From assembly GCA_944319935.1 (NCBI GenBank), contig CALUFM010000004.1, positions 112,591 to 176,590 on the forward strand: a DNA stretch of 64,000 nt. Reading direction: 5' to 3'. Both the position numbers and the translations under genes were made by a program. Shown here in pieces: positions 26,225 through 35,522 of this stretch. The first letter of the stretch is position 1. Each line of letters opens with the position of its first letter. Origin of the DNA: an uncultured Prevotella sp. (GTDB lineage: Bacteria > Bacteroidota > Bacteroidia > Bacteroidales > Bacteroidaceae). The notes under the pieces are model-generated. The model saw only the letters and a list, made by a program, of their open reading frames with translations, was not told the DNA's origin and did no database searches.

Positions 26225-27515
26225 AGTTATAGATGGTTTTGATAATTTGTTTTGAAACGTCTGTAATTAATGGAACAACTACAGAATTTCCACATTGTCT
26301 GTACGCTTGGACATCCGAAACTTGGTCAAGGCGATAAGTATCCGGGTATCCCATAAGTCGTGCGCATTCTCGAGGAGAAAGCCTACGTGGATTCTTTCCT
26401 TCACCTTGTGGTATCAATATTTCTGAACCGTCTTTATAATATCGCGCGCTCAAAGTGCGTGATATGCCTTCGAGGTCTACCATTCCATACCCAAAACCAT
26501 TTCCTTTTGCACGATGTTTTTCTGCATAAGATTGTAAGTAGCTCCATAGCCTGTCACTAAGTGTGTATTTCTCATCAATATTTGGGTCTAAAATGTCCTT
26601 TATCTTAATAGGAGTTTGTTTCTTTTCAGGAAATGAGAAACTTTCTTCGCCATGATAAATGTCACAATTAAACCCGACAATCATTATACGTTCTCTGTGT
26701 TGAGGAACATAAGACTGTCCGTCCATTACGAGGTAATGAACAGAATATCTTAGTTCTTCAAGTGTACCTTTTATTATTTTGAAAGTATTCCCTTTATCAT
26801 GTGATACAAGATTTTTTACATTTTCAAGAAAAAAAGCCTTAGGTCTGTGACGGCTAATTATTTCAGCTACATCAAAAAACAATGTGCCTTGTGTCTTGTC
26901 TTTAAAACCAGTTTCACGTCCAAGACTTTTCTTTTTTGACACACCCGCTATCGAGAATGGCTGGCATGGGAAACCAGCACATAATATGTCAAAATATTCA
27001 GGAATATAACTTTTGGTGGCTTCTTTGGTTATATCACCAAAAGGCATTTCACCAAAATTTGCGAAGTACGTCTTTTGGGCGTACTTGTTCCATTCCGACG
27101 AGAAAACACACCTTCCTCCTTGGGCTTGCATCGCGAGCCTGAATCCCCCCATACCTGCAAACAAGTCGATAAAAGTGAATCTCGGACGTTTGGGACTTGG
27201 GAATGGGACATTGAAAAAATCGGAAAACAGTTCATATTTTACAGGAGATTCAGAAAGTTTGTTTACAAACTCTTCTGTAATGTCTGTTTCATCTATATCT
27301 TTTTTCCTCCTTAGAAATTCACTTATGGCATTTATTACCTCCAGCTTCTTTATACAGTCAAGATGATGTTTTTTGTCATGCAAATAATGACTGAGTACAG
27401 CCATTTGATTTTCCCAACTCGTTTCTCCATAAATTTTTATTCCATTTTGCAAATCACTTTCTTCAGGAAAATCAACGAGTCGTAAACCTTTTATACCTGT
27501 ATCTCTTGTTGCCAT
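26178..27515 (-). CDS. C5-cytosine DNA methyltransferase, Dcm/M.EcoRII type
   Basis: 445 residues from MATRDTGIKG (27515). Motifs are in order: FIDLFAGMGGFRLA (I), GFPCQPFSIAG with the catalytic Cys (IV), FLENVKNL (VI), QHRERIMIVGF (VIII) and GNSVVVPLI (X). The N-terminal ~100-residue extension resembles Dcm. It should methylate the inner C of CCWGG, protecting from the neighbouring nuclease. The longer frame to 27548 is rejected because a promoter box lies inside it. Confidence 0.94.
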   Translation of the reverse strand: MATRDTGIKGLRLVDFPEESDLQNGIKIYGETSWENQMAVLSHYLHDKKHHLDCIKKLEVINAISEFLRRKKDIDETDITEEFVNKLSESPVKYELFSDFFNVPFPSPKRPRFTFIDLFAGMGGFRLAMQAQGGRCVFSSEWNKYAQKTYFANFGEMPFGDITKEATKSYIPEYFDILCAGFPCQPFSIAGVSKKKSLGRETGFKDKTQGTLFFDVAEIISRHRPKAFFLENVKNLVSHDKGNTFKIIKGTLEELRYSVHYLVMDGQSYVPQHRERIMIVGFNCDIYHGEESFSFPEKKQTPIKIKDILDPNIDEKYTLSDRLWSYLQSYAEKHRAKGNGFGYGMVDLEGISRTLSARYYKDGSEILIPQGEGKNPRRLSPRECARLMGYPDTYRLDQVSDVQAYRQCGNSVVVPLITDVSKQIIKTIYNYERHTKFLHTKCATI

Positions 27516-27537
27516 TTCATTAATCCTTATGCGTTTG

Positions 27538-27545
27538 CAAAAGTA
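27538..27545 (-). promoter_or_regulatory. -7 promoter box of the restriction-modification operon
   Basis: TACTTTTG on the minus strand, 22 bp before the methylase ATG at 27515. An AAGGATT ribosome-site candidate lies between. Confidence 0.65.
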
Positions 27546-27714
27546 CATTTTTTTTTGAGAAAACGTAAATATTCACATACAAACATACTTCATAGTCAAT
27601 AAATTTAATTTATTTGTTTATAGAAAAAGTATCCTATCTTATTTTCAAATGTCACCCTTTTGAAAAGTCAATAACATATTTATGCAGCTCACTGATGACC
27701 AACAATTTATATTT

Positions 27715-27791
27715 TGCCGCCTTTCGCCCCGTGAAAGGCGGCGTATTACACGACAAAAGGCGGCATCTTGCAGTGCAAGATGCCGCCTTTT
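27715..27791. repeat. 77-bp direct repeat, right copy
   Basis: Exact copy of 24946-25022 in the same orientation. It lies between the methylase promoter region and the 3' end of the leftward dsbD gene. Confidence 0.95.
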
Positions 27792-27826
27792 GCAAGCGCG
27801 CCGATGGCGGCGCGCCGGATATGCGG

Positions 27827-29839
27827 TTACTTTCCGAAGTTCTCCAAACCCTTGTTCATGAAGTCCATGTACTTCGTGATGTCCTCGTCATAGCTGTAAG
27901 AGCCGGCCAGAGGCTTGCCCTTGGCGTCAATGATGACGTAGAACGGCTGGGCGTTCGCGCCGAACTTGTTGCGCTGCAGGTAGCTCCACTTGTCGCCAAT
28001 GGTGCGCAGGGTGCGCTTCTTTCCGTTCTCGACAACCTCCATGGGCTTGTCAAGCGGGGTCTTGTCGTCAACGTAGAGCGATACCAGGACGAAGTCGTTG
28101 TTGAGCTTGTCGGCCACCTGCGGGTCTGTCCAAACGGCGGCTTCCATCTTGCGGCAGTTGACGCATCCGAAGCCCGTGAAGTCAATCATGACAGGCTTGC
28201 CCTCGGCTGCGGCTGCTGCCATGGCCTGCTCATAGTTGGTGAAGCGCGGCTTTACCTCGTTGTGGTAGAGGTTGAAGTCCTGCGTGTTCATAGGCGGAGC
28301 GAACGCGCTGACGGCCTTGCAGGGCGCGCCCCAGAGGCCGGGCACCATGTAAATGGCGAACGCGAGCGAGATAAGTCCCAACATTATGCACGGCACGGGC
28401 ATGGCCTCGTTGGTGTCGCCGTCGCTCTTGAACTTGAGCTTGCCTATGAGATAGAGGCCGAGCGCGCCGAAGATGACAATCCAGAGGGCGAGGAACACCT
28501 CACGGTCAAGCAGTCCCCAGCCGTAAGCGAGGTCGGCCACTGAGAAGAACTTGAGGGCGAACGCAAGCTCGATGAAGCCGAGTACGATCTTGATGGTGTT
28601 CATCCAGCCGCCTGACTTAGGTGCTTGCTTGAGCCATGTGGGGAAGAGGGCGAACAGCGTGAACGGCAAGGCCAACGCTATTGCGAAGCCCAACATGCCG
28701 ACGGCGGGGCCTACGATGTTGCCAGAAGTGCTGACCTCGACGAGCAGGAAGCCGATGATGGGGCCAGTGCATGAGAACGACACGAGCGTCAGCGTGAACG
28801 CCATGAGGAATATGCTGAGCAGACCGCTCGTTGAAGAGGCCTTGTTGTCAACCTTGTTGGTCCATGACGACGGCAGCGTAAGCTCGAACCATCCGAAGAA
28901 AGACAGGGCGAACACTACCAGCAACAGGCAGAAGAAGATGTTGAACACGGCGTTGGTTGACAGCGCGTTGAGCGCGCTCGCGCCGAGGATGAGCGTGATG
29001 GCGAGACCCAACACGAGGTAGATGACAACAATCGAGATTCCGTATGTGATGGCGTCGCGTATGCCTTTCTTCTTGTCCTTGGAGCGTTTCAGGAAGAAGC
29101 TGACGGTCATCGGGATGATGGGCCATACGCAGGGGGTGAACAAGGCCACAAGTCCGCCAACGAAGCCCATGAAGAATATGTATATCCAAGAGTGGTCGCC
29201 GCTGCCTTGGCTGCCGTTCATGGCCTGCAGCTCGTCGATGACGGGCGTCCAAAGGCCGGTGGTGTCAACGTTGGCCGGCACGGCCGCTGCCATGCTGTCA
29301 GTGGCGGCAGAGTCGGCCGCGGCTACGCCGGCGGTGTCCTCCTTGGCCTCTTCCTCGGCGGCTTCAGGCGCGTCGGCAGGGCCTTGCCCCTTGAAGTCGA
29401 ACTCTACCTGCGTGGGAGGCATGCACATCTCGTCGTTGCACGCGCCGTACTCAAGATATCCCTTTACGTGGTAGGTCTTGGCCGTGATTTTGTATTTCTG
29501 CACGAACGTGGCCCTGTTTTCGAAGAAACGGAGGTTCATGCCGAACATGTTGTCATACTTGGTGATGACATTTCCCCTCGGCGTAAGGCTGCCTACAGCC
29601 TTCACGCCCTCGGTGGCGTCAGTGTGGATTGTGGCCGACGTGGGGCCGCCAGAGGGCATGCCTGTGGAATAGACGTGCCACCCGGCATCAATCTTTGCCG
29701 TGAAGATGACCTCGATTTCATCCGGCGCGGTCTTCTTCTGGCTCACGCTGAAGTGTACGGGGTCTTGCATCTGTGCGGCTGCCGACAAGGCGAAGACGGT
29801 CAGCAGCAGCGTAATGAATGTAGCCTTTAGTTGTTTCAT
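27827..29839 (-). CDS. dsbD: thiol:disulfide interchange protein DsbD
   Basis: 670 residues, signal peptide MKQLKATFITLLLTVFALSAAAQ. All three redox domains keep their cysteines: alpha domain (YGACNDEMCMPP), the membrane domain with two separated Cys (LFTPCVWPIIP and SFSCTGPIIGF) and the C-terminal thioredoxin domain (FGCVNCRKME). It carries reducing power from cytoplasmic thioredoxin to the periplasm, which cytochrome c maturation needs, so it may support the CcsBA pathway encoded 15 kb away. Confidence 0.94.
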   Translation of the reverse strand: MKQLKATFITLLLTVFALSAAAQMQDPVHFSVSQKKTAPDEIEVIFTAKIDAGWHVYSTGMPSGGPTSATIHTDATEGVKAVGSLTPRGNVITKYDNMFGMNLRFFENRATFVQKYKITAKTYHVKGYLEYGACNDEMCMPPTQVEFDFKGQGPADAPEAAEEEAKEDTAGVAAADSAATDSMAAAVPANVDTTGLWTPVIDELQAMNGSQGSGDHSWIYIFFMGFVGGLVALFTPCVWPIIPMTVSFFLKRSKDKKKGIRDAITYGISIVVIYLVLGLAITLILGASALNALSTNAVFNIFFCLLLVVFALSFFGWFELTLPSSWTNKVDNKASSTSGLLSIFLMAFTLTLVSFSCTGPIIGFLLVEVSTSGNIVGPAVGMLGFAIALALPFTLFALFPTWLKQAPKSGGWMNTIKIVLGFIELAFALKFFSVADLAYGWGLLDREVFLALWIVIFGALGLYLIGKLKFKSDGDTNEAMPVPCIMLGLISLAFAIYMVPGLWGAPCKAVSAFAPPMNTQDFNLYHNEVKPRFTNYEQAMAAAAAEGKPVMIDFTGFGCVNCRKMEAAVWTDPQVADKLNNDFVLVSLYVDDKTPLDKPMEVVENGKKRTLRTIGDKWSYLQRNKFGANAQPFYVIIDAKGKPLAGSYSYDEDITKYMDFMNKGLENFGK

Positions 29840-29879
29840 ATCGTTAGTTGTTATTGTTTTCTTTTTACAGGGAGGCTTT

Positions 29880-29965
29880 TTAAGGAGTTAAAGGAGTTTT
29901 TTCAGGAGTTAAAGGAGTTAAAGTAGTTATCGCTCGTTTCACTCGCTAAGTAGTTAAAGACAAAT
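29880..29965. repeat. GGAGTTAAA-family repeat
   Basis: Units AGGAGTTAAAGGAGTT, then TAGTTATCGCTCGTTTCACTCGCTAAGTAGTTAAAGACAA-like sequence, which is the reverse complement of the copy at 9451-9500. It lies upstream of dsbD. Confidence 0.75.
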
Positions 29966-30089
29966 GTTTTGCTGCTTATGGGTTGTTTAACTCTTAATTG
30001 TCACTTGTTAAATCCCGCACAGGCGGCAATCCTTGCAGCCCTTGCCTCTACTTTTCCACCTTTTCGCTTTTCCTCCTTTCTTCCGCCTC

Positions 30090-31376
30090 TCAACTCTTGT
30101 GGGTCATTATGTCGAGTACGTAGCGGTCGGTCTCGTCCATTCCGCGGCGGCCGATTTCGGTCAGGTTGCGTATGCTCTTGTCAACGTCGTCGTCGATGAT
30201 GCCCTCAACCGAGGTTACGTGCTTGTTCTGCATGGCGAGCATCGCGCTGAGGATGGCGGTGCTTACGCCCGACGTCAGCTTCAGGGCGCAGCTCGGTTTC
30301 GCGCCGTCGCAAATCATTCCGGTGAGGTTGGCAATCATGTTCTTGACGGCGAACGACATCTGCTCGTAGCTGCCGCCCATGAGGTATGTCATGCCGCAAC
30401 TGCTGCCCGTGCTGGCAACAACGCATCCGCAGAGGGCGGAGAGCGCGCCGAGGTGCTGCTTGATGTAGATGGCCGTGAGGTTGCTTATTATGAGGGCGCG
30501 TATGGTTTCCTCCTCGGTGTTGTGGTTCTCCTCGGCGAACACCACGACGGGCATCGTGGCGCAGATGCCCTGGTTGCCGCTGCCCGAGTTGCTCATGACG
30601 GGTATCATCGCGCCGGCCATGCGCGCGTCACAGGCGCAACTGGTGGCCGAAAGCACCTTTGAGAATATTCCCTCGCCCATGATTCCGCGCCCGAGGGGGC
30701 TGCAGAGGGTCTTGCCCAACTGGTGGCCGTAGTTCTCGCGCAGGCCGTCGGCCGCGGCCGCCTCGTTCATCTTCTTTGCGTCGAGTATGAAGCGCAGCTC
30801 GTCAACGTCGGTCTCGGTGGCGAAGTCGTACACCTTCCTCAGCGTAAGCTCCACTTCCTCCTCGTCGGCGGCGTGGGCGGCGTGTACGGGTTTGTCGAGC
30901 ATGACGTCGTCATCCTTGCGCAGGTACACGAAGTTGGTATGCTCGGTGGCGATGCGCGCCTCGGCCTCGTGCCCCCCGCCGCGGCATGTCACCACGATGT
31001 AGAGCTTGTCGGGGGCGTCCTCCTTCAGGCTGATGCGTATGCGCCCCTCGGCTATGTACTTCTTGCCGCGCTCCACGGCGGCCTTGTCACAGTCTTGCAG
31101 CACTTCCAGCCCAAGCTCCGGACGGCCTATGAGCGCGCCCAAGGCTACGGCTATGGGCAGGCCGGTCATGCCCGTGCCGGGTATGCCTACGCCCATGGCG
31201 TTCTTCAAGATGTTGGCACTAAGGTTAATCTCTATGCTCTCAGGCACCTCGCCGAGCGTCTGCCTGGCCTTGGCCACGCAAAGGGCTACGGCGATAGGCT
31301 CGGTGCATCCGATGGCAGGTACTACCTGCTTGTGTATCAGGGAGATTATGGCTCTCTTTTCTTCCGATGTAAGCAT
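30090..31376 (-). CDS. cyuA: L-cysteine desulfidase / UPF0597 serine dehydratase-alpha family
   Basis: 428 residues of the CyuA (YhaM) family, which breaks cysteine into pyruvate, ammonia and sulfide with an iron-sulfur cluster. Family signatures seen: PAIGCTEPIAVALCVAKA, GIPGTGMTGLPIA, SNSGSGNQGICATMP, CGCVVASTGSSCGMTYLMGG and MICDGAKPSCALK, giving the conserved cysteines. Promoter box TATTTTTG lies 30 bp upstream. The gene stands alone. Confidence 0.9.
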   Translation of the reverse strand: MLTSEEKRAIISLIHKQVVPAIGCTEPIAVALCVAKARQTLGEVPESIEINLSANILKNAMGVGIPGTGMTGLPIAVALGALIGRPELGLEVLQDCDKAAVERGKKYIAEGRIRISLKEDAPDKLYIVVTCRGGGHEAEARIATEHTNFVYLRKDDDVMLDKPVHAAHAADEEEVELTLRKVYDFATETDVDELRFILDAKKMNEAAAADGLRENYGHQLGKTLCSPLGRGIMGEGIFSKVLSATSCACDARMAGAMIPVMSNSGSGNQGICATMPVVVFAEENHNTEEETIRALIISNLTAIYIKQHLGALSALCGCVVASTGSSCGMTYLMGGSYEQMSFAVKNMIANLTGMICDGAKPSCALKLTSGVSTAILSAMLAMQNKHVTSVEGIIDDDVDKSIRNLTEIGRRGMDETDRYVLDIMTHKS

Positions 31377-31405
31377 GTCTTTGTTATGTTTTTCCTTTCA
31401 ACCTG

Positions 31406-31413
31406 CAAAAATA
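31406..31413 (-). promoter_or_regulatory. -7 promoter box of cyuA
   Basis: TATTTTTG on the minus strand, 29 bp before the ATG at 31376. Confidence 0.65.
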
Positions 31414-31885
31414 CGAAATAAACCTTGAAAAAAAAGTTTTTTGCCATAAAAATTTACCTTATTTATTTATATATCGAACGGCTCTGATAACACATTGACA
31501 ACCAGCGCATTGCAAAAGGCCATGTTTTACGGCATGAAACGTGACATTTTGCACGCCCGTTGACGGCCTTTCGCAACGCCGTTTGCCGCCTTTCGGATTT
31601 CGGCCATATCATGAACGCGCGACAGCACACATATGTCATTTCGCAATATTTACAATATTATTAAAAAAGAGAAAGAACATTGCAAATCAAGAATATTTAT
31701 ATATATTTGCAAAGTAATTAAGAAATTTTTAATAAAAACTTGACAGATAGCATGTCTACAACTATTATATACAAAACATTTATCCGGAATCAGGGTATAA
31801 AGGGCAGGACAAAAAATATCCAATATCCGACCCCAAGATTTCATTTTGGGATTTCATAATACTATAACATCCAAAACATAACGTC
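31414..31885. other. AT-rich gap with a hairpin repeat
   Basis: AAAAGGC-family repeats at about 31506-31595 (AAAAGGCCATGTTTTACGG, then GGCATGAAACGTGAC). The rest is AT-rich leader-like DNA. No gene seen. Confidence 0.55.
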
Positions 31886-32314
31886 ATGAAAACAATACAT
31901 ATTTTCACAATCTTGTGCTTCTTCTCTATCTTGACAACGGCGATGACATGTGGTGACGACTTTGACGAATCCTGCGATATTATTATAACCAACAAATCAG
32001 GCGACAACATATACATACAATCTTTTGTTTTTGATGACACCACCACACTTACCCCGATGCATGTATTTGAAAGATTTGAACCAGGGTACCCATATAAAAT
32101 AGAAAACAACGGTGTGTTTCACGACCACCCAGTCATAGACGCATTAAGACAATCCGGAATGAAGTATCAGCTCATAATCTTCAAGCAAAGCACGATTGAC
32201 AAACACAGCAAGGAGGAGCTGGTTGAGAAAAACATATTTGACAAACGCTACATCCTCACATGGAAAGACTTGCAATCCATGAGGTTCAACATAACATATA
32301 CCGGCAAACGGTAA
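31886..32314 (+). CDS. hypothetical surface lipoprotein
   Basis: 142 residues. Signal MKTIHIFTILCFFSILTTAMTC ends in a lipobox-like Cys followed by GDDFDE, fitting the acidic surface-export signal of Bacteroidetes. The mature part is predicted as beta strands (CDIIITNKSGDNIYIQSFVF, YKIENNGVF). No family recognised. It precedes the tRNA-Leu gene and is lower in GC than core genes to the left. Confidence 0.7.
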   Translation: MKTIHIFTILCFFSILTTAMTCGDDFDESCDIIITNKSGDNIYIQSFVFDDTTTLTPMHVFERFEPGYPYKIENNGVFHDHPVIDALRQSGMKYQLIIFKQSTIDKHSKEELVEKNIFDKRYILTWKDLQSMRFNITYTGKR

Positions 32315-32538
32315 TTCACGGCAAAGCACTTCGACAAGCGTTACGGCAGAGGGGCTTGACACACCAAGCCGCATGAACAAAGGGGCAAACGCGCCAACAA
32401 AGCCTATACCCGCAAGAAGGAAAAAAGGGAAACCGGAAGTACGCACACACGGACATCACCCCGAACAAAACGCCCGGCAAAGCGGCGGCGCAAAATCAAA
32501 AACAATGCGATATTCTTGTTTTTTCAACAAAAAGGATG

Positions 32539-32546
32539 TACCTTTG
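32539..32546 (+). promoter_or_regulatory. -7 promoter box of tRNA-Leu
   Basis: TACCTTTG, 78 bp upstream of the tRNA 5' end. Confidence 0.6.
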
Positions 32547-32624
32547 CACACGGTTTCGCGCCATCGCGGCGACGCACAAGCCATCAAAAGGCCGGCGACG
32601 CAGCAGCCGCAACCGCACGACCAC

Positions 32625-32706
32625 GCGCCCGTGGCGAAATTGGTAGACGCGCCAGACTTAGGATCTGGTGGCTTACGCCGTGTAGGTTCGAGTCCTATCG
32701 GGCGCA
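32625..32706 (+). tRNA. tRNA-Leu(TAG)
   Basis: Acceptor arms GCGCCCG (32625-32631) and CGGGCGC (32699-32705) pair fully. The anticodon stem CCAGA/TCTGG encloses CTTAGGA, anticodon TAG at 32659-32661. The long variable arm of leucine tRNAs and the T loop GGTTCGAGTCC are present. CCA is not fully encoded (ACCC). The gene marks the left edge of the accessory region. Confidence 0.96.
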
Positions 32707-32713
32707 CCCTGAT

Positions 32714-32753
32714 AAACGTTAAGTAGTTGACAATCAGCTATTTAACGTTTTTT
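32714..32753 (+). terminator. hairpin downstream of tRNA-Leu
   Basis: AAACGTTAA (32714-32722) pairs with TTAACGTTT (32742-32750), followed by TTTAATTG. A plausible terminator for the tRNA transcript. Confidence 0.55.
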
Positions 32754-32764
32754 AATTGTAAAAA

Positions 32765-32788
32765 TTGGCGTGATTTTGGCGTGATGCG
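32765..32788. repeat. tandem TTGGCGTGAT, possible integrase arm sites (left)
   Basis: TTGGCGTGAT occurs at 32765-32774 and again at 32776-32785. The segment 32772-32788 matches 40332-40348 at 15 of 17 positions. Confidence 0.4.
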
Positions 32789-32894
32789 ACCCTATACCAT
32801 AATATAATATATGGATTCAGCAATGATTAAACGTGCAATTTTCATCATTTTTCCCTGCTTTACATTTGAAATACAAACGCCATTTAAACAAGTA

Positions 32895-34583
32895 TTACGA
32901 ATCGGAATTATTAACATCTGATTTATTGAAAGTGTCTTTTGCATATTGACAACAGTCTCTAATCACTTTATCCCAATGCCTAACCCTTTGCATATGTGTA
33001 CCATTGTTTTCCCTTATTTGATCAGACAATTTATTATATCTCTTTTTCGTATACATGCACCAAAAAGCCATTGACTTATTACAAGGATCTGGATCCAGAT
33101 GCTTATCTGTATTTGAAAGATAACCACAAAAAGCATATATAAAAGCAACCATGTCATAAGCCAATCCATTCCATCTAATTGTTGGCTCTTCACTTATATG
33201 TGTTTTCTCTGCATCGTCCAGAGTTCCACCTAATATAAAAATAAAATCTTCTCTGGAACAATCGATTTGTTTATTGATAATACTAATTTCCTTAATGATT
33301 AACTCACACGTTAAGCACTTAAATAAGCAATCAAGTGTCCATCTATAAAGACCATCAAACGAAACACTTTTGCCTTCTTTTTTACACACCAACACAAAAC
33401 CTGCTAATACTTTATGTATTAAACTACCTCTACCTAACGGCTCTATTTTCAATTCATCAGATTCACTACCTTCTTTAGGCTGTTCGTTTTTAGAAGAAGT
33501 TTTATCTTCTGGTTCACCTCCTGTGGTATTTTCTTGAATGTCATTAATTGCATCTTCAGTGGTATTCTCATTGGCAGCTTCCATTTTTTTGCGAACAACA
33601 TCCAACACACCCTCTATCATAAACATAAATAGCATTTTACTTTCCTGACAGTCTTCATCAATGATATCATTGGTTTTTGCTTCAATACCGCTAAAAATAA
33701 AATTTCGTTTTTGCCAAATATCATCAGCCTTTTTTCTTACAAAAGCAGTAATGGAAGCATCTGACAACCTAGCAAGAATATAAGTTTTATAATCTGCCAA
33801 GATTTTATTTGACAGACTTACCACTTCAGGTATCTTATCCTCTAAATTATGTTCTTGCCTTATTTGGTTAATAAGATTATAAAAATCGGTTACGGAGGGA
33901 GAAAAACAATAAAAGATTGACAGAAGTGCAGGATCCTCTTTATTATCTTGGAAAAACTTCTCTAAATAAGGCTGCATTCTACTGCTATTCAACAAAAGTG
34001 AATATATTATCATGGAAGGTTTTATATTTGTCGTTGCATTGACCTCTATTATGAATGTATGTTTATCCTTCGACACATAAGCCGCATATATTTTATGGAA
34101 CGCACTTCCACTTGCAAACGACAATGCCCTACGAACATCAGAATCATTTAAAAAATCAAGTGCGTAATAAAGTTCTTCTGATGTAAATGGAGGCAATACA
34201 CCTTTAAGACTTTCCAATTCTTGGTCACAATCAATATAATCTAACAACATCAAGGCTTGGCGATTGTGATACAAAATATCACATATTGGCTTTTGACATT
34301 GAAATATCGCATACTCTATTTTTATCAAAACATTGACAAACTGAATTATTGAACTCTTAAACGAAATAGACTTCTTGCCTTCTGCAACACTCATAAATTG
34401 CACACCATCACCGGAATAGCATAAAGAAGTTGTTTCCTTTCCACTATTTTTATATTCATTTATCTCTTTACAAACAGGGAGAGGCTTTTCGTCTTGAAAA
34501 TATTTCTTACGAAAATCAACATCGCATTTATCATAAATTGCGAATAACTCGTTCATTAATTTTTCAATATCTGCTTTTTCCAT
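32895..34583 (-). CDS. unknown cargo protein of the integrative element
   Basis: 562 residues from MEKADIEKLM (34583). I do not recognise a family. The chain is mostly predicted helical. A hydrophilic linker rich in E, N, K, S and T (about residues 350-390, around NENTTEDAINDIQENTTGG) separates a ~340-residue N-terminal part from a ~170-residue C-terminal part (LGRGSLIHKVLAGFVLVCKKEG, PTIRWNGLAYDMVAFIYAFCGY). No signal peptide or membrane segment. The position beside the attachment end, opposite in direction to the replication module, is where satellites and islands often keep defence or accessory genes; that is only inference. Confidence 0.65.
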   Translation of the reverse strand: MEKADIEKLMNELFAIYDKCDVDFRKKYFQDEKPLPVCKEINEYKNSGKETTSLCYSGDGVQFMSVAEGKKSISFKSSIIQFVNVLIKIEYAIFQCQKPICDILYHNRQALMLLDYIDCDQELESLKGVLPPFTSEELYYALDFLNDSDVRRALSFASGSAFHKIYAAYVSKDKHTFIIEVNATTNIKPSMIIYSLLLNSSRMQPYLEKFFQDNKEDPALLSIFYCFSPSVTDFYNLINQIRQEHNLEDKIPEVVSLSNKILADYKTYILARLSDASITAFVRKKADDIWQKRNFIFSGIEAKTNDIIDEDCQESKMLFMFMIEGVLDVVRKKMEAANENTTEDAINDIQENTTGGEPEDKTSSKNEQPKEGSESDELKIEPLGRGSLIHKVLAGFVLVCKKEGKSVSFDGLYRWTLDCLFKCLTCELIIKEISIINKQIDCSREDFIFILGGTLDDAEKTHISEEPTIRWNGLAYDMVAFIYAFCGYLSNTDKHLDPDPCNKSMAFWCMYTKKRYNKLSDQIRENNGTHMQRVRHWDKVIRDCCQYAKDTFNKSDVNNSDS

Positions 34584-35121
34584 AATTAACACATTATTTA
34601 AATAAAATCAATCAAAATCACAACACTAAAAACTGTTTAGGATTAGGATTTTAAACAATCAGTTATCAACACCAATATTGATTGTATGCAAATTTACTTT
34701 GTTTTTTTGATAAACCTGTTCGTAACAATAAAAACGTTAGAAATTTTTTATGTTCTAATCCATAAATCATCCCATATACCTAAGATAAAAATATGCACCA
34801 TAACACTAAGCCTTTTAAACGAATATATGAATTGAAGTTATCCGCCACATAATATACATTCACTTTTAATCCCAACATAGCACATTGAAAGACAACAAAT
34901 TAGCAACCTTTTAAGCACAACGGCATATTCAATTAAAATCAACGTTGTTCAACATTGAACAATCCTTTTCAACGAACGCCTCATTCGTCTTCAAATAATT
35001 ATGCAGCCAATCTGAAAGACCATACCTTTGCATCATCAACGTTGACACACGCCATCGTCTTAAGGCCTTGAGGCAATGGGAATTTATTAACAAGCGATAG
35101 AAATACGCTTAAAACAAACGT
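34584..35121. promoter_or_regulatory. divergent control region with operator-like palindromes
   Basis: Gene-less 538 bp, AT-rich. It holds a perfect palindrome TTGTTCAA-ca-TTGAACAA (34945-34962), a -7 box TACCTTTG (35023-35030) reading right, and TCAACGTTGA (35036-35045), a perfect 10-bp palindrome right at the expected transcription start. ATCAACGTTG is shared by 34938-34947 and 35035-35044, so both may bind one regulator. Confidence 0.5.
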
Positions 35122-35430
35122 ATGAAGAAATCGCACAATAAAAAAGAAATGGGAACAAAAATCCAGTCAAGCTCATTAATGCTTGTTGACGAGAACGATT
35201 TGAAGAACCTTGTCTTCTTAGCAATAGATGAGGTCTTGGCAAAAAAAACGGAGGATTGCGCTACAGAAGCACACCTCACCTCAAAAGAGGTTGCAAAAAC
35301 GCTTGGTGTCTCTTACTGCACACTGTGGCGGTGGAACAAGTCAGGGTATCTCTGCCATGTGAAGTGTGGACGCAAGTCCTTTTATAAAAAGTCGGACATA
35401 GATAAACTCATTAACGGAGATGAGAAGTAA
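35122..35430 (+). CDS. helix-turn-helix excisionase/regulator-like protein
   Basis: 102 residues. The C-terminal half is a MerR/excisionase-type HTH: HLTSKEVAKTLGVSYCTLWRWNKSGYLCHVKCGRKSFYKKSDIDKLI. In Bacteroidetes such proteins sit at the start of the early operon of integrative elements and control excision or element genes. It is the first gene after the palindromic control region. Confidence 0.8.
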   Translation: MKKSHNKKEMGTKIQSSSLMLVDENDLKNLVFLAIDEVLAKKTEDCATEAHLTSKEVAKTLGVSYCTLWRWNKSGYLCHVKCGRKSFYKKSDIDKLINGDEK

Positions 35431-35522
35431 TAATAAGTCCTGTGACCGAACAATCGGAGCAGGCAACCGCTTACGCAGCGGCAGGATATTAATATCAATA
35501 ACAACAATAAAAAGACAAAAAT

